Origin: Photobacterium damselae
Lineage (GTDB): Bacteria > Pseudomonadota > Gammaproteobacteria > Enterobacterales > Vibrionaceae
DNA: 64,000 nucleotides
Assembly (NCBI RefSeq): GCF_003026815.1
Contig: NZ_PYOG01000016.1
Location: forward strand, 1 to 64,000
Direction: 5' to 3'
Shown here piece after piece: positions 49,951 to 59,983 of this stretch. The position numbers and the translations under genes are program-made. The notes under the pieces are model-generated. The model worked only from the letters and a program-made list of their open reading frames with translations, was not told the origin of the DNA and ran no database searches. Numbering within the stretch: position 1 is the first letter of the stretch; each line of letters opens with the position of its first letter.

Positions 49951-52572
49951 CTATTGCTGAATTTGGTTAATTTTATCGATTAGTTCATTGCGCAATAATA
50001 TCTGTTCTTCTTCGGTTAATTGCTGGCCCTGTTCATTGATCAGTATGAAGAAGTCTTCGGCGCGCTCACCAATTGTTGTTATCTTTGCCGCTTGCAAGCT
50101 TAGGTTTTGATTGGCGAATACCGAACCTACCGTTGCCAATAGCCCTGGGGTATCAAGAGCAACCAGTTCTACCATGGTCTTTTTACCGTTTTTGGTCGCT
50201 AAGAAATCGACTCGGGTTTTCACGTTAAAGTGCAGTAACTGACGTCGAGTTCGGCGTTTTTTACGCTCAAACTTCATCTCTGTTAAGGCTTTTTTCAGGG
50301 CTTTACTGATAACAGCATGACGGTTTTCACTGATCGCTTTACCATTAGGATCGAGCACCATAAAGGTATCTAAGGTATAGCCATCTTTGCTATTCATGAT
50401 TTGCGCATCGTGAACGCTAAGATTTTTCTTATCCAGTTCAGCCACAACAATCGCAAACAGTTTGGCTTTGTCTTTACTGTAAACAAAAACCTCTGTTCCA
50501 CCTCGAGTTGGCTTTTTACTGATTAATATAAGCGGTTTTTCATGGTCGTGATTCAATAAAGCTTCAGCGTGCCAGGCCAGCTGCTTATGGGTATGACGTA
50601 AAAAATAATCAGCTTTAAACCTTTGCCATAACACATCAATATCACGCTGAGCGAATCCTTGGCTTCGCAATAATGCTGAGGCCATTTGCTGATTGTGACG
50701 AATTCGTTCTCGCATATCAGGTGGGTTTTCTAATCCGCGACGAAGGGACTTTTGTGTGGCGTAATAAAGCTCTGCCAATAAGGTTCGCTTCCAACTATTC
50801 CATAGCTCTTGGTTTGTCGCGCAAATATCAGCTACTGTTAAACAGATCAGATAATCCAATCTCTCTTCGTCCCGAACTTCTTTCGCAAACTCGGTGATCA
50901 CTTCTGGGTCATAGATGTCTCGTCGTTGAGCGGTGACAGACATTAATAAATGCTTTTGTACCAGCCAAGCGACTAACTTTGCATCTGGTCGTGATAAGCC
51001 GTGTTGCAGACAAAAATCATGAGCCTCAATCGCACCTAATTCAGAGTGGTCACTTCCGCGACCTTTGGCAATATCGTGAAAGATAGCCGCAAGGATCAAG
51101 ATTTCTTTCTTGATAATACGAGGAAAGACTTCGCAGCAAATAGGGTGGCGCGTGCGATTTTCAGGATCATTAAATTTATTTAGATTTTTTAGAAGTCGCA
51201 CACTGTGTTCATCAACGGTATAAACATGGAACAGATCAAATTGCATCTGACCGACTATTTGACTCCATTGAGGAAGATACGCGGCTAATACACCATGACG
51301 ATGCATCAGACGAAATGCTTTTTGCAGAGCATTCGGTTGGCGAACCAGCTCCATAAATTTTTCACGGGCAGCGGGGATTTCAACTAAGAAGCGGTTAAGT
51401 CGACGTCTTGCTGTTCTCAATTGCCTTAGCGTTGGTGCCGCAATACCATCAATGGTTGAGTTTTTAGCAATATGGAGAAACATATCTAAAATGGTTTCAG
51501 GTCGAGCTTGAAACAGTGCCGGTTTAGTTGCTTCAATTAAATGGCCGCGTAATTGAAAATCATCATCAAGAGGGGTGGGGTCAATTTCTAAACCATTATT
51601 TAAGATTGCTTGATCAAACAGTTGCAATAACATTTTGTTCAGTTCAACCACACGACGTAAGGTGCGATAGAACTCTTTCATCATCATTTCAACGGCTTGG
51701 TTGCCTTCGCCTTTGTACCCTAGGTTTTCGGCGACAGAGGGTTGGTGAGCAAAGGTTAGGCGATTATCATAACGTCTGAGCTCAATGTGTAAGGCAAAGC
51801 GGATACGCCATAATGCATTTTGGCATTCAACTAACTCTCGATACTCAGCATCGGTTAGAAATCCAAACCGACTCATTTCAAGTAGGTTTGTTGCACCAAA
51901 GTGGCGACGAGCTACCCAACCTAACGTGTGAATATCTCTTAAACCACCGGGGCTAGACTTAATATCGGGCTCTAAATTGTACGTAGTATCGTGATAGCGA
52001 GCGTGTCGGGCTATTTGTTCGTCTACTTTGGCTCGATAATAAGGTTCACTGGGCCAGAAATCGGGTAGCGATATGCGTTGTTTGAGTTGTTCAAATGCTG
52101 AAGGGTTTCCAAATAGTAATCTTGATTCGGTTAAATTGGTTGCAACAGTGAGATCTTCTCGGCCGATATCTATGCATTGATCAACGGTACGTACACTATG
52201 GCCAATTTCAAGTTTTAAATCCCACAGTAGTGTGAGAAATTGACACAACTGTTCACCAAGCTCATCACTTAAAGGCTGGTGGCTAAGAATTAATAAATCA
52301 ATATCAGAGAGGGGATGTAGCTCACCTCGACCATACCCGCCTACTGCGACTAACGTTAAATCTTGGTGTTTTGCAAAATCAAAATGATGCCACAGTCTAA
52401 TCAGTAACTGATCGATAAATTTTGCTCGGGCATGAACCAGATCTGCAATTGGGTGATGGCGCTTAAATAAGATTTTCTGTTGTTCGCCAAATTGTTCCAA
52501 AGCTTGACGAAGAGAATCCTGATTGAGTTGAGAGGGAGTGTAGTGAGCAACTGCAGAGATTAATGATTCCAT
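49951..52572 (-). CDS. glnD: [protein-PII] uridylyltransferase / uridylyl-removing enzyme
   Basis: Master nitrogen sensor that attaches and removes UMP on PII proteins. It has 873 residues: an N-terminal nucleotidyltransferase with GGYGRGELHPLSDIDLLIL near residue 78, then the GlnD linker, an HD hydrolase with HDIAKGRGSDHSELG near residue 500, and two C-terminal ACT domains (about 690-770 and 795-873) that bind glutamine. The N-terminus is near map, as in E. coli. Confidence 0.96.
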   Translation of the reverse strand: MESLISAVAHYTPSQLNQDSLRQALEQFGEQQKILFKRHHPIADLVHARAKFIDQLLIRLWHHFDFAKHQDLTLVAVGGYGRGELHPLSDIDLLILSHQPLSDELGEQLCQFLTLLWDLKLEIGHSVRTVDQCIDIGREDLTVATNLTESRLLFGNPSAFEQLKQRISLPDFWPSEPYYRAKVDEQIARHARYHDTTYNLEPDIKSSPGGLRDIHTLGWVARRHFGATNLLEMSRFGFLTDAEYRELVECQNALWRIRFALHIELRRYDNRLTFAHQPSVAENLGYKGEGNQAVEMMMKEFYRTLRRVVELNKMLLQLFDQAILNNGLEIDPTPLDDDFQLRGHLIEATKPALFQARPETILDMFLHIAKNSTIDGIAAPTLRQLRTARRRLNRFLVEIPAAREKFMELVRQPNALQKAFRLMHRHGVLAAYLPQWSQIVGQMQFDLFHVYTVDEHSVRLLKNLNKFNDPENRTRHPICCEVFPRIIKKEILILAAIFHDIAKGRGSDHSELGAIEAHDFCLQHGLSRPDAKLVAWLVQKHLLMSVTAQRRDIYDPEVITEFAKEVRDEERLDYLICLTVADICATNQELWNSWKRTLLAELYYATQKSLRRGLENPPDMRERIRHNQQMASALLRSQGFAQRDIDVLWQRFKADYFLRHTHKQLAWHAEALLNHDHEKPLILISKKPTRGGTEVFVYSKDKAKLFAIVVAELDKKNLSVHDAQIMNSKDGYTLDTFMVLDPNGKAISENRHAVISKALKKALTEMKFERKKRRTRRQLLHFNVKTRVDFLATKNGKKTMVELVALDTPGLLATVGSVFANQNLSLQAAKITTIGERAEDFFILINEQGQQLTEEEQILLRNELIDKINQIQQ

Positions 52573-52609
52573 AATGTAGGCTGTCCGTGCAAAGTTGGCG
52601 CAAGATAAT

Positions 52610-52632
52610 AAAAAGCCGGCATCATAGCCGGC
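52610..52632 (-). terminator. terminator of map
   Basis: GCCGGC-TATGAT-GCCGGC followed by TTTTTA on the minus strand, between map and glnD. Confidence 0.9.
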
Positions 52633-52651
52633 CTTATCATTCTAACTAGAA

Positions 52652-53479
52652 TTAGTTATGCATTAGACGAGGAATGCTTTCATCTGAACGAAGAGTAAGC
52701 ACTTCACAACCGTCTTTAGTCACAAGTAGAGTATGTTCCCACTGTGCCGATTTTTTGCCATCAACAGTGTAAACAGTCCAACCATCATCGTCGTCTGTTA
52801 CACAGCCAAATTTACCAGCATTGATCATTGGCTCAATGGTAAAACACATACCTTCTTTAAGTACGGTACGGTCGTTGTTTTTGTAATGAACAACTTGAGG
52901 CTCTTCGTGGAACTCGTTACCAATACCATGACCACAGTAGTCTTTTACGATAGAGAAGCGGCTTGTACCATTTTTGATGAATTTTTGGATTGCAGTACCA
53001 ATATCACCAACGGTAGCACCAGGTTTCACTTTCTTCATACCAATGTATAAGCTTTCTTGAGCAACACGGCAAAGGCGCTTATCTTCCATTGATACTTCAC
53101 CCACCTCAAACATGCGAGATGTATCACCATGGTAGCCATCTTTGATAACCGTTACATCAATGTTGATGATATCACCATCTTGTAATACAGCTGGTTTGCT
53201 GTATTTGCTACCCATGTTTTCATCAATTGCGCTTGGAATACCATGACACACAATGTGGTTGATAGAAGTACAAACAGATTTTGGATAACCATGGTAGTTC
53301 AGTGGCGCTGGAATCGCACCTTGTTCCTTGGTGATGTAATCGTGACAAATACGATCCAATTCTTCCGTGGTCACACCGGCTTTAACGTGTGGTTCGATCA
53401 TTTCCAGCACTTCAGCAGCCAAACGGCCTGCGACGCGCATTTTTTCAATTTCTTCAGCCGTCTTGATCTTAATGCTCAT
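52652..53479 (-). CDS. map: methionine aminopeptidase, type I
   Basis: Removes the N-terminal methionine of nascent proteins; 275 residues. Metal ligands are in INIDVTVIKDGYHGDTSRMF (two Asp), GHGIGNEFHEEPQVVHY (His, Glu) and WEHTLLVT (Glu), in the usual order. It is divergent from rpsB, as in most gammaproteobacteria. Confidence 0.95.
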   Translation of the reverse strand: MSIKIKTAEEIEKMRVAGRLAAEVLEMIEPHVKAGVTTEELDRICHDYITKEQGAIPAPLNYHGYPKSVCTSINHIVCHGIPSAIDENMGSKYSKPAVLQDGDIINIDVTVIKDGYHGDTSRMFEVGEVSMEDKRLCRVAQESLYIGMKKVKPGATVGDIGTAIQKFIKNGTSRFSIVKDYCGHGIGNEFHEEPQVVHYKNNDRTVLKEGMCFTIEPMINAGKFGCVTDDDDGWTVYTVDGKKSAQWEHTLLVTKDGCEVLTLRSDESIPRLMHN

Positions 53480-53605
53480 ATAATCGTCTCTTAAGCGTTA
53501 TTTAATGGAATTACTCCTACCACTATCTTACCAGTCCAAGCTAGGTTATGGAAAGTAAGATTCGTTCTCATATGCATATTAAGCTGGATTACTGGTAGCA
53601 ATATA

Positions 53606-53621
53606 TGGTATAAAGCGCGCC
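53606..53621 (+). promoter_or_regulatory. rpsB promoter, extended -10
   Basis: TGGTATAAA (53606-53614) is an extended -10 followed by a GC-rich discriminator, GCGCGCC, of the kind that makes ribosomal promoters sensitive to ppGpp. No good -35 is seen. Start expected near 53621. Confidence 0.65.
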
Positions 53622-53715
53622 GTAATTCGCTAATTTGTCTCTTACCTTTTAAAAGTAGGAACTTATTGGTGAGTTAACTAAACTATTTTTAATCATTCAC
53701 ACATATCGTCACATT

Positions 53716-53792
53716 CTCCGGGGTGCTCCTTAGCTTTCGCAAAGCTTTAGTGGGGTCGGCTGAATGGGATATGTGGACGCCTAACCCCATAG
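53716..53792 (+). promoter_or_regulatory. ribosomal protein S2 (rpsB) leader RNA
   Basis: The leader just before rpsB has GGGGT (53720-53724) able to pair with ACCCC (53784-53788), an internal hairpin AGCTTTCGCAAAGCT, and the conserved GTGGACGCCTAACCCC. This resembles the S2-binding autoregulatory leader of gammaproteobacteria; matching is from memory. Confidence 0.7.
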
Positions 53793-53803
53793 AGGAATTT
53801 ATA

Positions 53804-54529
53804 ATGGCAACTGTATCAATGCGCGACATGCTTAAGGCTGGTGTACACTTCGGTCACCAAACTCGTTACTGGAACCCTAAGATGAAGCCATTCATCTTCG
53901 GCGCTCGTAACCGTGTACACATCATCAACCTTGAGAAAACTGTACCAATGTTCAACGAAGCGCTAGCTGAAATCAACAAGATTGCAGCTCGCAAAGGTAA
54001 AGTTCTTTTCGTTGGTACTAAGCGTGCAGCAAGCGAAGCAGTTAAAGAAGCTGCTATCAACTGTGATCAGTACTACGTGAACAACCGTTGGTTGGGTGGT
54101 ATGTTGACTAACTACAAAACAGTTCGTCAATCAATCAAGCGTCTAAAAGATCTTGAAACTCAATCTACTGACGGTACTTTTGATAAGCTAACTAAGAAAG
54201 AAGCTCTAATGCGTACTCGCGAAATGGAGAAGCTAGAGAAATCTCTTGGTGGTATCAAAAACATGGGTGGCCTACCAGACGCTATCTTCGTAGTTGGTGC
54301 AGATTGTGAGCACATCGCAATTAAAGAAGCTAACAACCTAGGTATCCCAGTATTCGCAGTAGTTGATACTAACGCAGATCCTGACGGTGTTGACTTCGTT
54401 ATCCCAGGTAACGATGACGCGATCCGTGCTATCCAGCTATACACTGGTGCAGTAGCACAAGCTGTTAACGAAGGTCGTAACCAAGACATCGTTGCTCAAG
54501 CTGAAGACGGTTTCGTAGAAGCTGAATAA
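53804..54529 (+). CDS. rpsB: 30S ribosomal protein S2
   Basis: 241-residue S2. [27 protein letters not shown] and [12 protein letters not shown]-like ([14 protein letters not shown]) are diagnostic. The ATG at 53804 has GAGG 9 nt upstream; the longer frame to 53723 crosses the leader and is not used. Codon choice is that of a highly expressed gene (CTA/CGT/AAC-rich). tsf follows after an attenuator-like hairpin. Confidence 0.97.
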   Translation: MATVSMRDMLKAGVHFGHQTRYWNPKMKPFIFGARNRVHIINLEKTVPMFNEALAEINKIAARKGKVLFVGTKRAASEAVKEAAINCDQYYVNNRWLGGMLTNYKTVRQSIKRLKDLETQSTDGTFDKLTKKEALMRTREMEKLEKSLGGIKNMGGLPDAIFVVGADCEHIAIKEANNLGIPVFAVVDTNADPDGVDFVIPGNDDAIRAIQLYTGAVAQAVNEGRNQDIVAQAEDGFVEAE

Positions 54530-54584
54530 TAGCCAGCTCCATTTGAGCATCTTAAGTTACCTTGTGTAAACTAAGAATGGTTAC

Positions 54585-54614
54585 CAGGGGCCGCTAATGG
54601 CCCCTGATTTTTAA
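54585..54614 (+). terminator. attenuator/terminator between rpsB and tsf
   Basis: AGGGGCC-GCTAAT-GGCCCCT followed by GATTTTTA. It could lower tsf transcription relative to rpsB, as reported for E. coli. Confidence 0.78.
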
Positions 54615-54642
54615 TAAAAGAATTCAATCTGAGGATATGACA

Positions 54643-55488
54643 ATGGCAACAGTTACAGCTGCCCTAGTTAAAGAACTGCGTGAACGTACTGGCGCAGGCA
54701 TGATGGAATGTAAAAAAGCGCTAGTTGAAGCTAACGCTGACATCGAGCTAGCAATCGAAAACATGCGTAAGAGCGGTGCTGCTAAAGCTGCTAAGAAAGC
54801 AGGTAACGTAGCTGCTGAAGGCATCATCATCATCAAAGAAGGTGAAGGTGTAGCTGCACTTGTAGAAGTGAACTGCCAAACTGACTTCGTTGCTAAAGAT
54901 GGCAACTTCCTTGGTTTTGCAAACGAAGTAGCTGAAGCTGCTCTAGCTGCTCAAAGTTCTGTTGAAGAACTACAAGCTAAGTTCGAAGAAGCTCGCGTAG
55001 CTCTTGTTGCTAAGATCGGTGAAAACGTTTCTATCCGTCGCGTTGAGTACATCAAAGGCGAAAACATCGCAACTTACAGCCACGGCGCACGTATCGGTGT
55101 TGTTGTTGCTGGTAACGGTGATGCAGAAACTCTTAAGCACATCGCAATGCACGTTGCTGCATCTCGCCCAGAGTACGTAACTCCTGAAGATGTACCAGCT
55201 GAAGTTGTTGCTAAAGAGCGTGAAGTTCAAGTAGAAATCGCAATGAACGAAGGCAAGCCACAAGCTATCGCTGAGAAGATGGTTGAAGGCCGCATGAAGA
55301 AGTTCACTGGCGAAGTTTCTCTAACTGGTCAAGCTTTCATCATGGAACCTAAGAAAACTGTAGGTGAAGTGCTTAAAGAAGCTGGTGCTACTGTTTCTGG
55401 TTTCGTTCGCCTAGAAGTTGGTGAAGGTATCGAGAAGCAAGAAGGCCTAAGCTTCGCTGAAGAAGTTGCACTAGCTCAGAAAGGTTAA
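54643..55488 (+). CDS. tsf: elongation factor Ts
   Basis: Nucleotide-exchange factor for EF-Tu; 281 residues. [23 protein letters not shown] and the core [16 protein letters not shown]-like region are conserved. Of two close ATGs, 54643 is chosen: GAGGA is 8 nt before it but almost touches 54637. Codon use is strongly biased, as for rpsB. Confidence 0.96.
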   Translation: MATVTAALVKELRERTGAGMMECKKALVEANADIELAIENMRKSGAAKAAKKAGNVAAEGIIIIKEGEGVAALVEVNCQTDFVAKDGNFLGFANEVAEAALAAQSSVEELQAKFEEARVALVAKIGENVSIRRVEYIKGENIATYSHGARIGVVVAGNGDAETLKHIAMHVAASRPEYVTPEDVPAEVVAKEREVQVEIAMNEGKPQAIAEKMVEGRMKKFTGEVSLTGQAFIMEPKKTVGEVLKEAGATVSGFVRLEVGEGIEKQEGLSFAEEVALAQKG

Positions 55489-55510
55489 TTCCTGAGTGAA
55501 TTGCTGATAG

Positions 55511-55540
55511 AAGACCGTGGCCATGGCTACGGTCTTTTTA
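55511..55540 (+). terminator. terminator of tsf
   Basis: AAGACCGT (55511-55518) / ACGGTCTT (55529-55536) followed by TTTA, between tsf and pyrH. Confidence 0.85.
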
Positions 55541-55580
55541 CAACTCCATATCTCTTAAGTAACCCTGGAAGGTAAAATTT

Positions 55581-56309
55581 ATGACCACAAACCCAAAACC
55601 AGCTTATCAACGTATTCTTTTAAAGTTAAGCGGTGAAGCACTACAAGGTGCAGAAGGCTTTGGTATCGATGCGAATGTACTTGATCGTATGGCGCAAGAA
55701 ATTAAAGAGCTTGTTGAGCTAGGTGTTCAAGTCGGTCTTGTTATTGGTGGTGGTAACCTATTCCGTGGCGCAGGCCTTGCAGAAGCAGGTATGAACCGAG
55801 TTGTGGGCGACCACATGGGTATGCTAGCAACTGTGATGAACGGCTTAGCTATGCGTGATTCACTACACCGTGCCTATGTGAACGCTCGAGTGATGTCTGC
55901 AATTCCTTTAAATGGTGTGTGTGACAACTATAACTGGGCTGATGCAATTAGCCAGCTTCGTCAAGGTCGCGTGGTGATCTTCTCTGCAGGTACAGGCAAT
56001 CCATTCTTTACAACCGATTCTGCTGCGTGTTTACGTGGTATTGAAATCGAAGCCGATGTAGTATTGAAAGCGACAAAAGTTGATGGTGTATTTACAGCCG
56101 ATCCGGTTAAGAACCCAGAAGCAACGCTATATACTCAGCTAAGCTATCAAGATGTTCTTGAAAAAGAACTGAAAGTAATGGATCTTGCTGCATTTACTCT
56201 TGCTCGTGACCATGGCATGCCAATTCGTGTATTTAACATGAACAAGCCAGGTGCTCTTCGCCGCGTGGTGATGGGTGAGCAAGAAGGCACACTAATTTCA
56301 AACGACTAA
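55581..56309 (+). CDS. pyrH: UMP kinase
   Basis: Phosphorylates UMP to UDP; 242 residues. [18 protein letters not shown] near residue 12, [37 protein letters not shown] (in part) and [28 protein letters not shown] are amino-acid-kinase family features. It is followed by frr with a 59-bp gap. Confidence 0.96.
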   Translation: MTTNPKPAYQRILLKLSGEALQGAEGFGIDANVLDRMAQEIKELVELGVQVGLVIGGGNLFRGAGLAEAGMNRVVGDHMGMLATVMNGLAMRDSLHRAYVNARVMSAIPLNGVCDNYNWADAISQLRQGRVVIFSAGTGNPFFTTDSAACLRGIEIEADVVLKATKVDGVFTADPVKNPEATLYTQLSYQDVLEKELKVMDLAAFTLARDHGMPIRVFNMNKPGALRRVVMGEQEGTLISND

Positions 56310-56368
56310 TTCAAGCTAGCATGTTGGATAACATGCTATTGTTGACCGAATGATCAAGGGTATTAATC

Positions 56369-56926
56369 GTGATTAATGAAATCAAACAAGACGCTAAAAC
56401 GCGTATGGAAAAAAGCGTTGATGCGCTTAAAAGCCAACTAGCTAAAGTTCGTACTGGTCGTGCGCACCCAAGCCTATTGGATACTATCTACGTTGAGTAC
56501 TACGGTGCAAACACTCCGTTGAATCAAGTAGCTAACGTAGTTGCTGAAGATTCTCGTACTCTTGCTATTACTGTATTTGACCGTGAGCTTGCTCCTAAAG
56601 TAGAAAAAGCAATCATGATGTCAGACCTTGGTCTAAACCCAATGTCTGCAGGTACTGTAATTCGCGTTCCATTGCCAGCACTAACAGAAGAGCGTCGTCG
56701 TGATCTTGTTAAGATCGTTCGCGCAGAAGCTGAGCAAGGTCGTGTAGCAGTACGTAATATTCGTCGTGACGCTAACGCGAATGTTAAAGCTCTACTAAAA
56801 GACAAAGAAATTTCAGAAGATGATGATCGTCGTGCACAAGACGAAATTCAAAAACTGACAGATGACGCTATCAAGTCAATTGAAGCTGTTCTAGAAGTTA
56901 AAGAAAAAGAGTTAATGGAAGTGTAA
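56369..56926 (+). CDS. frr: ribosome recycling factor
   Basis: 185-residue RRF; splits post-termination ribosomes with [39 protein letters not shown] and [21 protein letters not shown] are conserved. It starts at GTG 56369, with AAGGGT upstream. A terminator follows. Confidence 0.96.
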   Translation: MINEIKQDAKTRMEKSVDALKSQLAKVRTGRAHPSLLDTIYVEYYGANTPLNQVANVVAEDSRTLAITVFDRELAPKVEKAIMMSDLGLNPMSAGTVIRVPLPALTEERRRDLVKIVRAEAEQGRVAVRNIRRDANANVKALLKDKEISEDDDRRAQDEIQKLTDDAIKSIEAVLEVKEKELMEV

Positions 56927-56961
56927 TCCATTCTGTTAGCGCTTTAGCTTTTTGAAATTTG

Positions 56962-56993
56962 AAGCGCTGTGCGTGCAGTACAGCGCTTTTTCT
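56962..56993 (+). terminator. terminator of frr
   Basis: AAGCGCTGT (56962-56970) / ACAGCGCTT (56980-56988) followed by TTTCTTT. Confidence 0.88.
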
Positions 56994-57006
56994 TTGAGGG
57001 AGAAAT

Positions 57007-57771
57007 ATGGCAGAGCAAATGATCGAAACTGAACTTTGTGCAGACAGTTTGCCTAAGCATATTGCCATAATAATGGATGGTAACGGCCGTTGGGCTCAAG
57101 CCAAAGGTAAAGCTCGAGTATTTGGCCACAAGGCGGGAGTCGAAGCGGTTCGTAAAGCCGTTTCTACAGCTAATCGTCTTGGTATTAAGGCTGTAACCTT
57201 ATTTGCATTTAGTAGCGAAAACTGGCGTCGACCTGAAGATGAAGTCTCTCTATTGATGGAGCTCTTTATCACCGTACTTGGTCGCGAAGTTAAGCGTCTG
57301 CACAAAAATAGCATTAAGTTAAAGATTCTTGGTGATAAAAGTCGTTTTAGTCAGCGCCTTCAAGATAAAATAGCTTCAGCAGAAGCTCTTACTGAAAATA
57401 ATACTGGAATGGTATTAAATGTCGCTGCAAACTATGGCGGTCAGTGGGATATTCTCCAAGCGACTAAAAAGGCGATGCAGAAATTAATAGAGCAAGGATT
57501 AGAACCTGACTCTATGACTGAAGAAATGATTTCTGCGGAACTATCAACAGCAGGGGAGCCTGATGTTGATTTACTTATTCGTACCAGTGGCGAATGCCGA
57601 ATCAGTAATTTCATGCTCTGGCAGACGGCTTATGCTGAATTGTATTTTACCGAGCAACACTGGCCTGATTTTGATGAACAAAGTTTGACTGATGCTATTG
57701 CTTGGTTTGTGACTCGTGAGCGCCGTTTTGGTTGCACTGGTGAACAAATTAAAGCATTAATGCAAAAATAA
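57007..57771 (+). CDS. uppS: undecaprenyl diphosphate synthase
   Basis: Makes the C55 lipid carrier for peptidoglycan; 254 residues. [27 protein letters not shown] with the catalytic Asp, [11 protein letters not shown], and [19 protein letters not shown] are cis-prenyltransferase motifs. In this lineage it precedes cdsA and dxr; E. coli has dxr first. Confidence 0.96.
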   Translation: MAEQMIETELCADSLPKHIAIIMDGNGRWAQAKGKARVFGHKAGVEAVRKAVSTANRLGIKAVTLFAFSSENWRRPEDEVSLLMELFITVLGREVKRLHKNSIKLKILGDKSRFSQRLQDKIASAEALTENNTGMVLNVAANYGGQWDILQATKKAMQKLIEQGLEPDSMTEEMISAELSTAGEPDVDLLIRTSGECRISNFMLWQTAYAELYFTEQHWPDFDEQSLTDAIAWFVTRERRFGCTGEQIKALMQK

Positions 57772-57876
57772 TATAAATAGAAGCCAATGTGGTGAATTTG
57801 CTGCATTGGCATTATTGTTTAGGTTATATGATAAATATATCTAAACAATAATGTTTGATATACGAGAGGAAGCAGC

Positions 57877-58725
57877 TTGTTAAAGCAAAGAATCATTACC
57901 GCATTGATCCTCGCACCTTTAGTTATTGCTGGAATTTTTTTCTTACCGTTCTCAGCATTTATGATTGCGATTGCGGCAATTAGCCTAATAGGTTTTTGGG
58001 AGTGGACTCAATTTGTTGAGGCCAAGTCACGTATTCAGGCGATGATTATCCCAGTTGTTGCGCTTGGATTGAGCATGTTAGCTCTGCCAATAAATTATCA
58101 ATCGATGGCAACGTTAAGTGCATCTCATCATGGAATGTTACTTATTGGTGGGATCTGGTGGCTGATTGCATCAATATTAGCGCTAACATATCCAGCTAGC
58201 ACATCACTTTGGTCGAAGGCCCCTCCTTTAAAACACCTCTTTGGTTTATTGACCTTAATTCCATTTTTTTGGAGTATTTTACTGCTACGAGCGGTGAACT
58301 ATGAAGTCGATTCAACCCATGGGGCGAAATTAGTTCTACTTGTGTGTTTGATTGTATGGGCCGCAGATACTGGTGCTTACTTTAGCGGAAAACGTTTTGG
58401 TAAACATAAAATGGCCCCCGCTGTTAGCCCGAATAAAACGTTAGAAGGTTTAGCTGGTGGCGTAATTTTAGCCGTATTTGTCGCATGGGGGGGCGCTCAT
58501 ATTATGAGTATTCCATTCTATTCTGTTGCTAGCTTACTGACCATTGCGGTAATTACAGTGATTTCATCCGTATTGGGTGACCTTGTTGAGAGCATGTTCA
58601 AACGTGTTTCTGGCATTAAAGATAGTGGTAATATTCTTCCTGGTCACGGCGGCATATTAGATCGTATCGATAGCCTAACCGCAGCCTTTCCTATTTTTGC
58701 TTTACTCTACTTATGGTGGATGTAA
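57877..58725 (+). CDS. cdsA: phosphatidate cytidylyltransferase
   Basis: Integral membrane enzyme that makes CDP-diacylglycerol; 282 residues with about eight helices. The C-terminal signature SGIKDSGNILPGHGGILDRIDSL is present (split by the 20-residue rule: KDSGNILPGHGG and ILDRIDS). It starts at TTG 57877, with GAGAGGA 6 nt before it. A weak hairpin follows. Confidence 0.95.
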   Translation: MLKQRIITALILAPLVIAGIFFLPFSAFMIAIAAISLIGFWEWTQFVEAKSRIQAMIIPVVALGLSMLALPINYQSMATLSASHHGMLLIGGIWWLIASILALTYPASTSLWSKAPPLKHLFGLLTLIPFFWSILLLRAVNYEVDSTHGAKLVLLVCLIVWAADTGAYFSGKRFGKHKMAPAVSPNKTLEGLAGGVILAVFVAWGGAHIMSIPFYSVASLLTIAVITVISSVLGDLVESMFKRVSGIKDSGNILPGHGGILDRIDSLTAAFPIFALLYLWWM

Positions 58726-58739
58726 GCTCTCTTCTTTTT

Positions 58740-58768
58740 TAAGGGCGGCCATATTGGCGGCCCTTTTA
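58740..58768 (+). terminator. imperfect hairpin between cdsA and dxr
   Basis: AAGGGC...GCCCTT around a CC-ATATT-GG loop, followed by TTAG. The stem is imperfect and the T-run short, so it may only attenuate. Confidence 0.55.
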
Positions 58769-58786
58769 GTTAAATAAAGTGATTTT

Positions 58787-59983
58787 ATGCGTAAGTTGAC
58801 GATTCTTGGAGCAACTGGCTCAATCGGTAGCAGTACCTTAGCTGTAGTTGCAAAAAATCCTGAACAATTTGAAGTTACAGCGCTTGCTGCAGGTTCCAAT
58901 GTAGAAAAAATGTTGGAATTGTGTTGTTATTGGAAGCCAAAGTTTGCGGCAATGGCATCAGAGACAGCAGCAAATGAACTGACTGAAAAATTAATTGAGC
59001 AAGGACTCACGACAAAGGTATTATCTGGTGAAAAAGGATTGTGCCAAGTTGCTGAATTAGAAGAAGTTGATACTGTAATGGCTGCAATTGTTGGTGCTGC
59101 TGGTTTAGTTCCAACGATGGCTGCGGTTAAAAAGGGTAAGCGCATTTTACTGGCCAATAAAGAAGCTTTGGTAATGACAGGGCAAATCTTTATTGATGCT
59201 TGTGAGCAATATGGTGCAGAATTACTGCCGGTAGATAGTGAACATAATGCTATCTTCCAGTCTTTACCTGCAGATATTCAGGTACGTATGGGCCGTTGTG
59301 ATTTAGCAAAGCACGGCGTAAGTAAAGTATTACTGACCGGTTCTGGTGGTCCATTCCGCTATACGGACATTGCAGAACTTGAAACCGTAACACCTGAGAT
59401 GGCAATTGCTCACCCTAATTGGTCTATGGGGCCAAAGATCTCTGTCGATTCAGCAACTATGATGAATAAGGGGCTTGAGTACATTGAGGCTCGATGGTTG
59501 TTTAATGCTAGCCGCGAAGAGATGGAAGTGATCATTCATCCTCAATCTGTTATTCACTCTATGGTGCAATATAAAGATGGCTCTGTGATTGCTCAGATGG
59601 GGATGCCTGATATGTGCACTCCGATTGCTTGTGCGATGGCTTATCCTCATCGTGTTGATGCTGGTGTAGCACCTCTTGATTTTAGTCAGATAGGTGAGTT
59701 TACATTCTTGAAGCCTGATTATGATCGTTATCCTTGTTTGAAACTGGCAATGGATGCGTGTTACCAGGGGCAGGCAGCTACAACCGCATTAAATGCTGCA
59801 AATGAAATTGCCGTAGGGGCATTTTTAGATAACAAAATTGGTTTTACCGATATTGCTCGAATCAATGCTGCTGTATTGGCGGTGGCGAGTAAGGAAGAGC
59901 CTAAGGATATTGATGATGTGCTTGAATTGGATCGTCAAGCACGTCAGTTAGCTCTGGATGAAATTAAAAAGGTATTAGCATAA
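58787..59983 (+). CDS. dxr: 1-deoxy-D-xylulose 5-phosphate reductoisomerase
   Basis: First committed step of the MEP isoprenoid pathway; 398 residues. [16 protein letters not shown] at residue 4 binds [17 protein letters not shown] and GGPFRYT contain catalytic residues; [17 protein letters not shown] is conserved. Its stop overlaps the rseP start by one base. Confidence 0.96.
   Translation: MRKLTILGATGSIGSSTLAVVAKNPEQFEVTALAAGSNVEKMLELCCYWKPKFAAMASETAANELTEKLIEQGLTTKVLSGEKGLCQVAELEEVDTVMAAIVGAAGLVPTMAAVKKGKRILLANKEALVMTGQIFIDACEQYGAELLPVDSEHNAIFQSLPADIQVRMGRCDLAKHGVSKVLLTGSGGPFRYTDIAELETVTPEMAIAHPNWSMGPKISVDSATMMNKGLEYIEARWLFNASREEMEVIIHPQSVIHSMVQYKDGSVIAQMGMPDMCTPIACAMAYPHRVDAGVAPLDFSQIGEFTFLKPDYDRYPCLKLAMDACYQGQAATTALNAANEIAVGAFLDNKIGFTDIARINAAVLAVASKEEPKDIDDVLELDRQARQLALDEIKKVLA

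Noticed and set aside
53723-53803. Upstream extension of rpsB
   Set aside because: It crosses the rpsB leader hairpins; the ATG at 53804 has a good ribosome site and matches S2 family starts.
54160-54489. Minus-strand open frame inside rpsB, and similar ones inside tsf and frr
   Set aside because: Produced by the strong codon bias of highly expressed genes; not separate genes.
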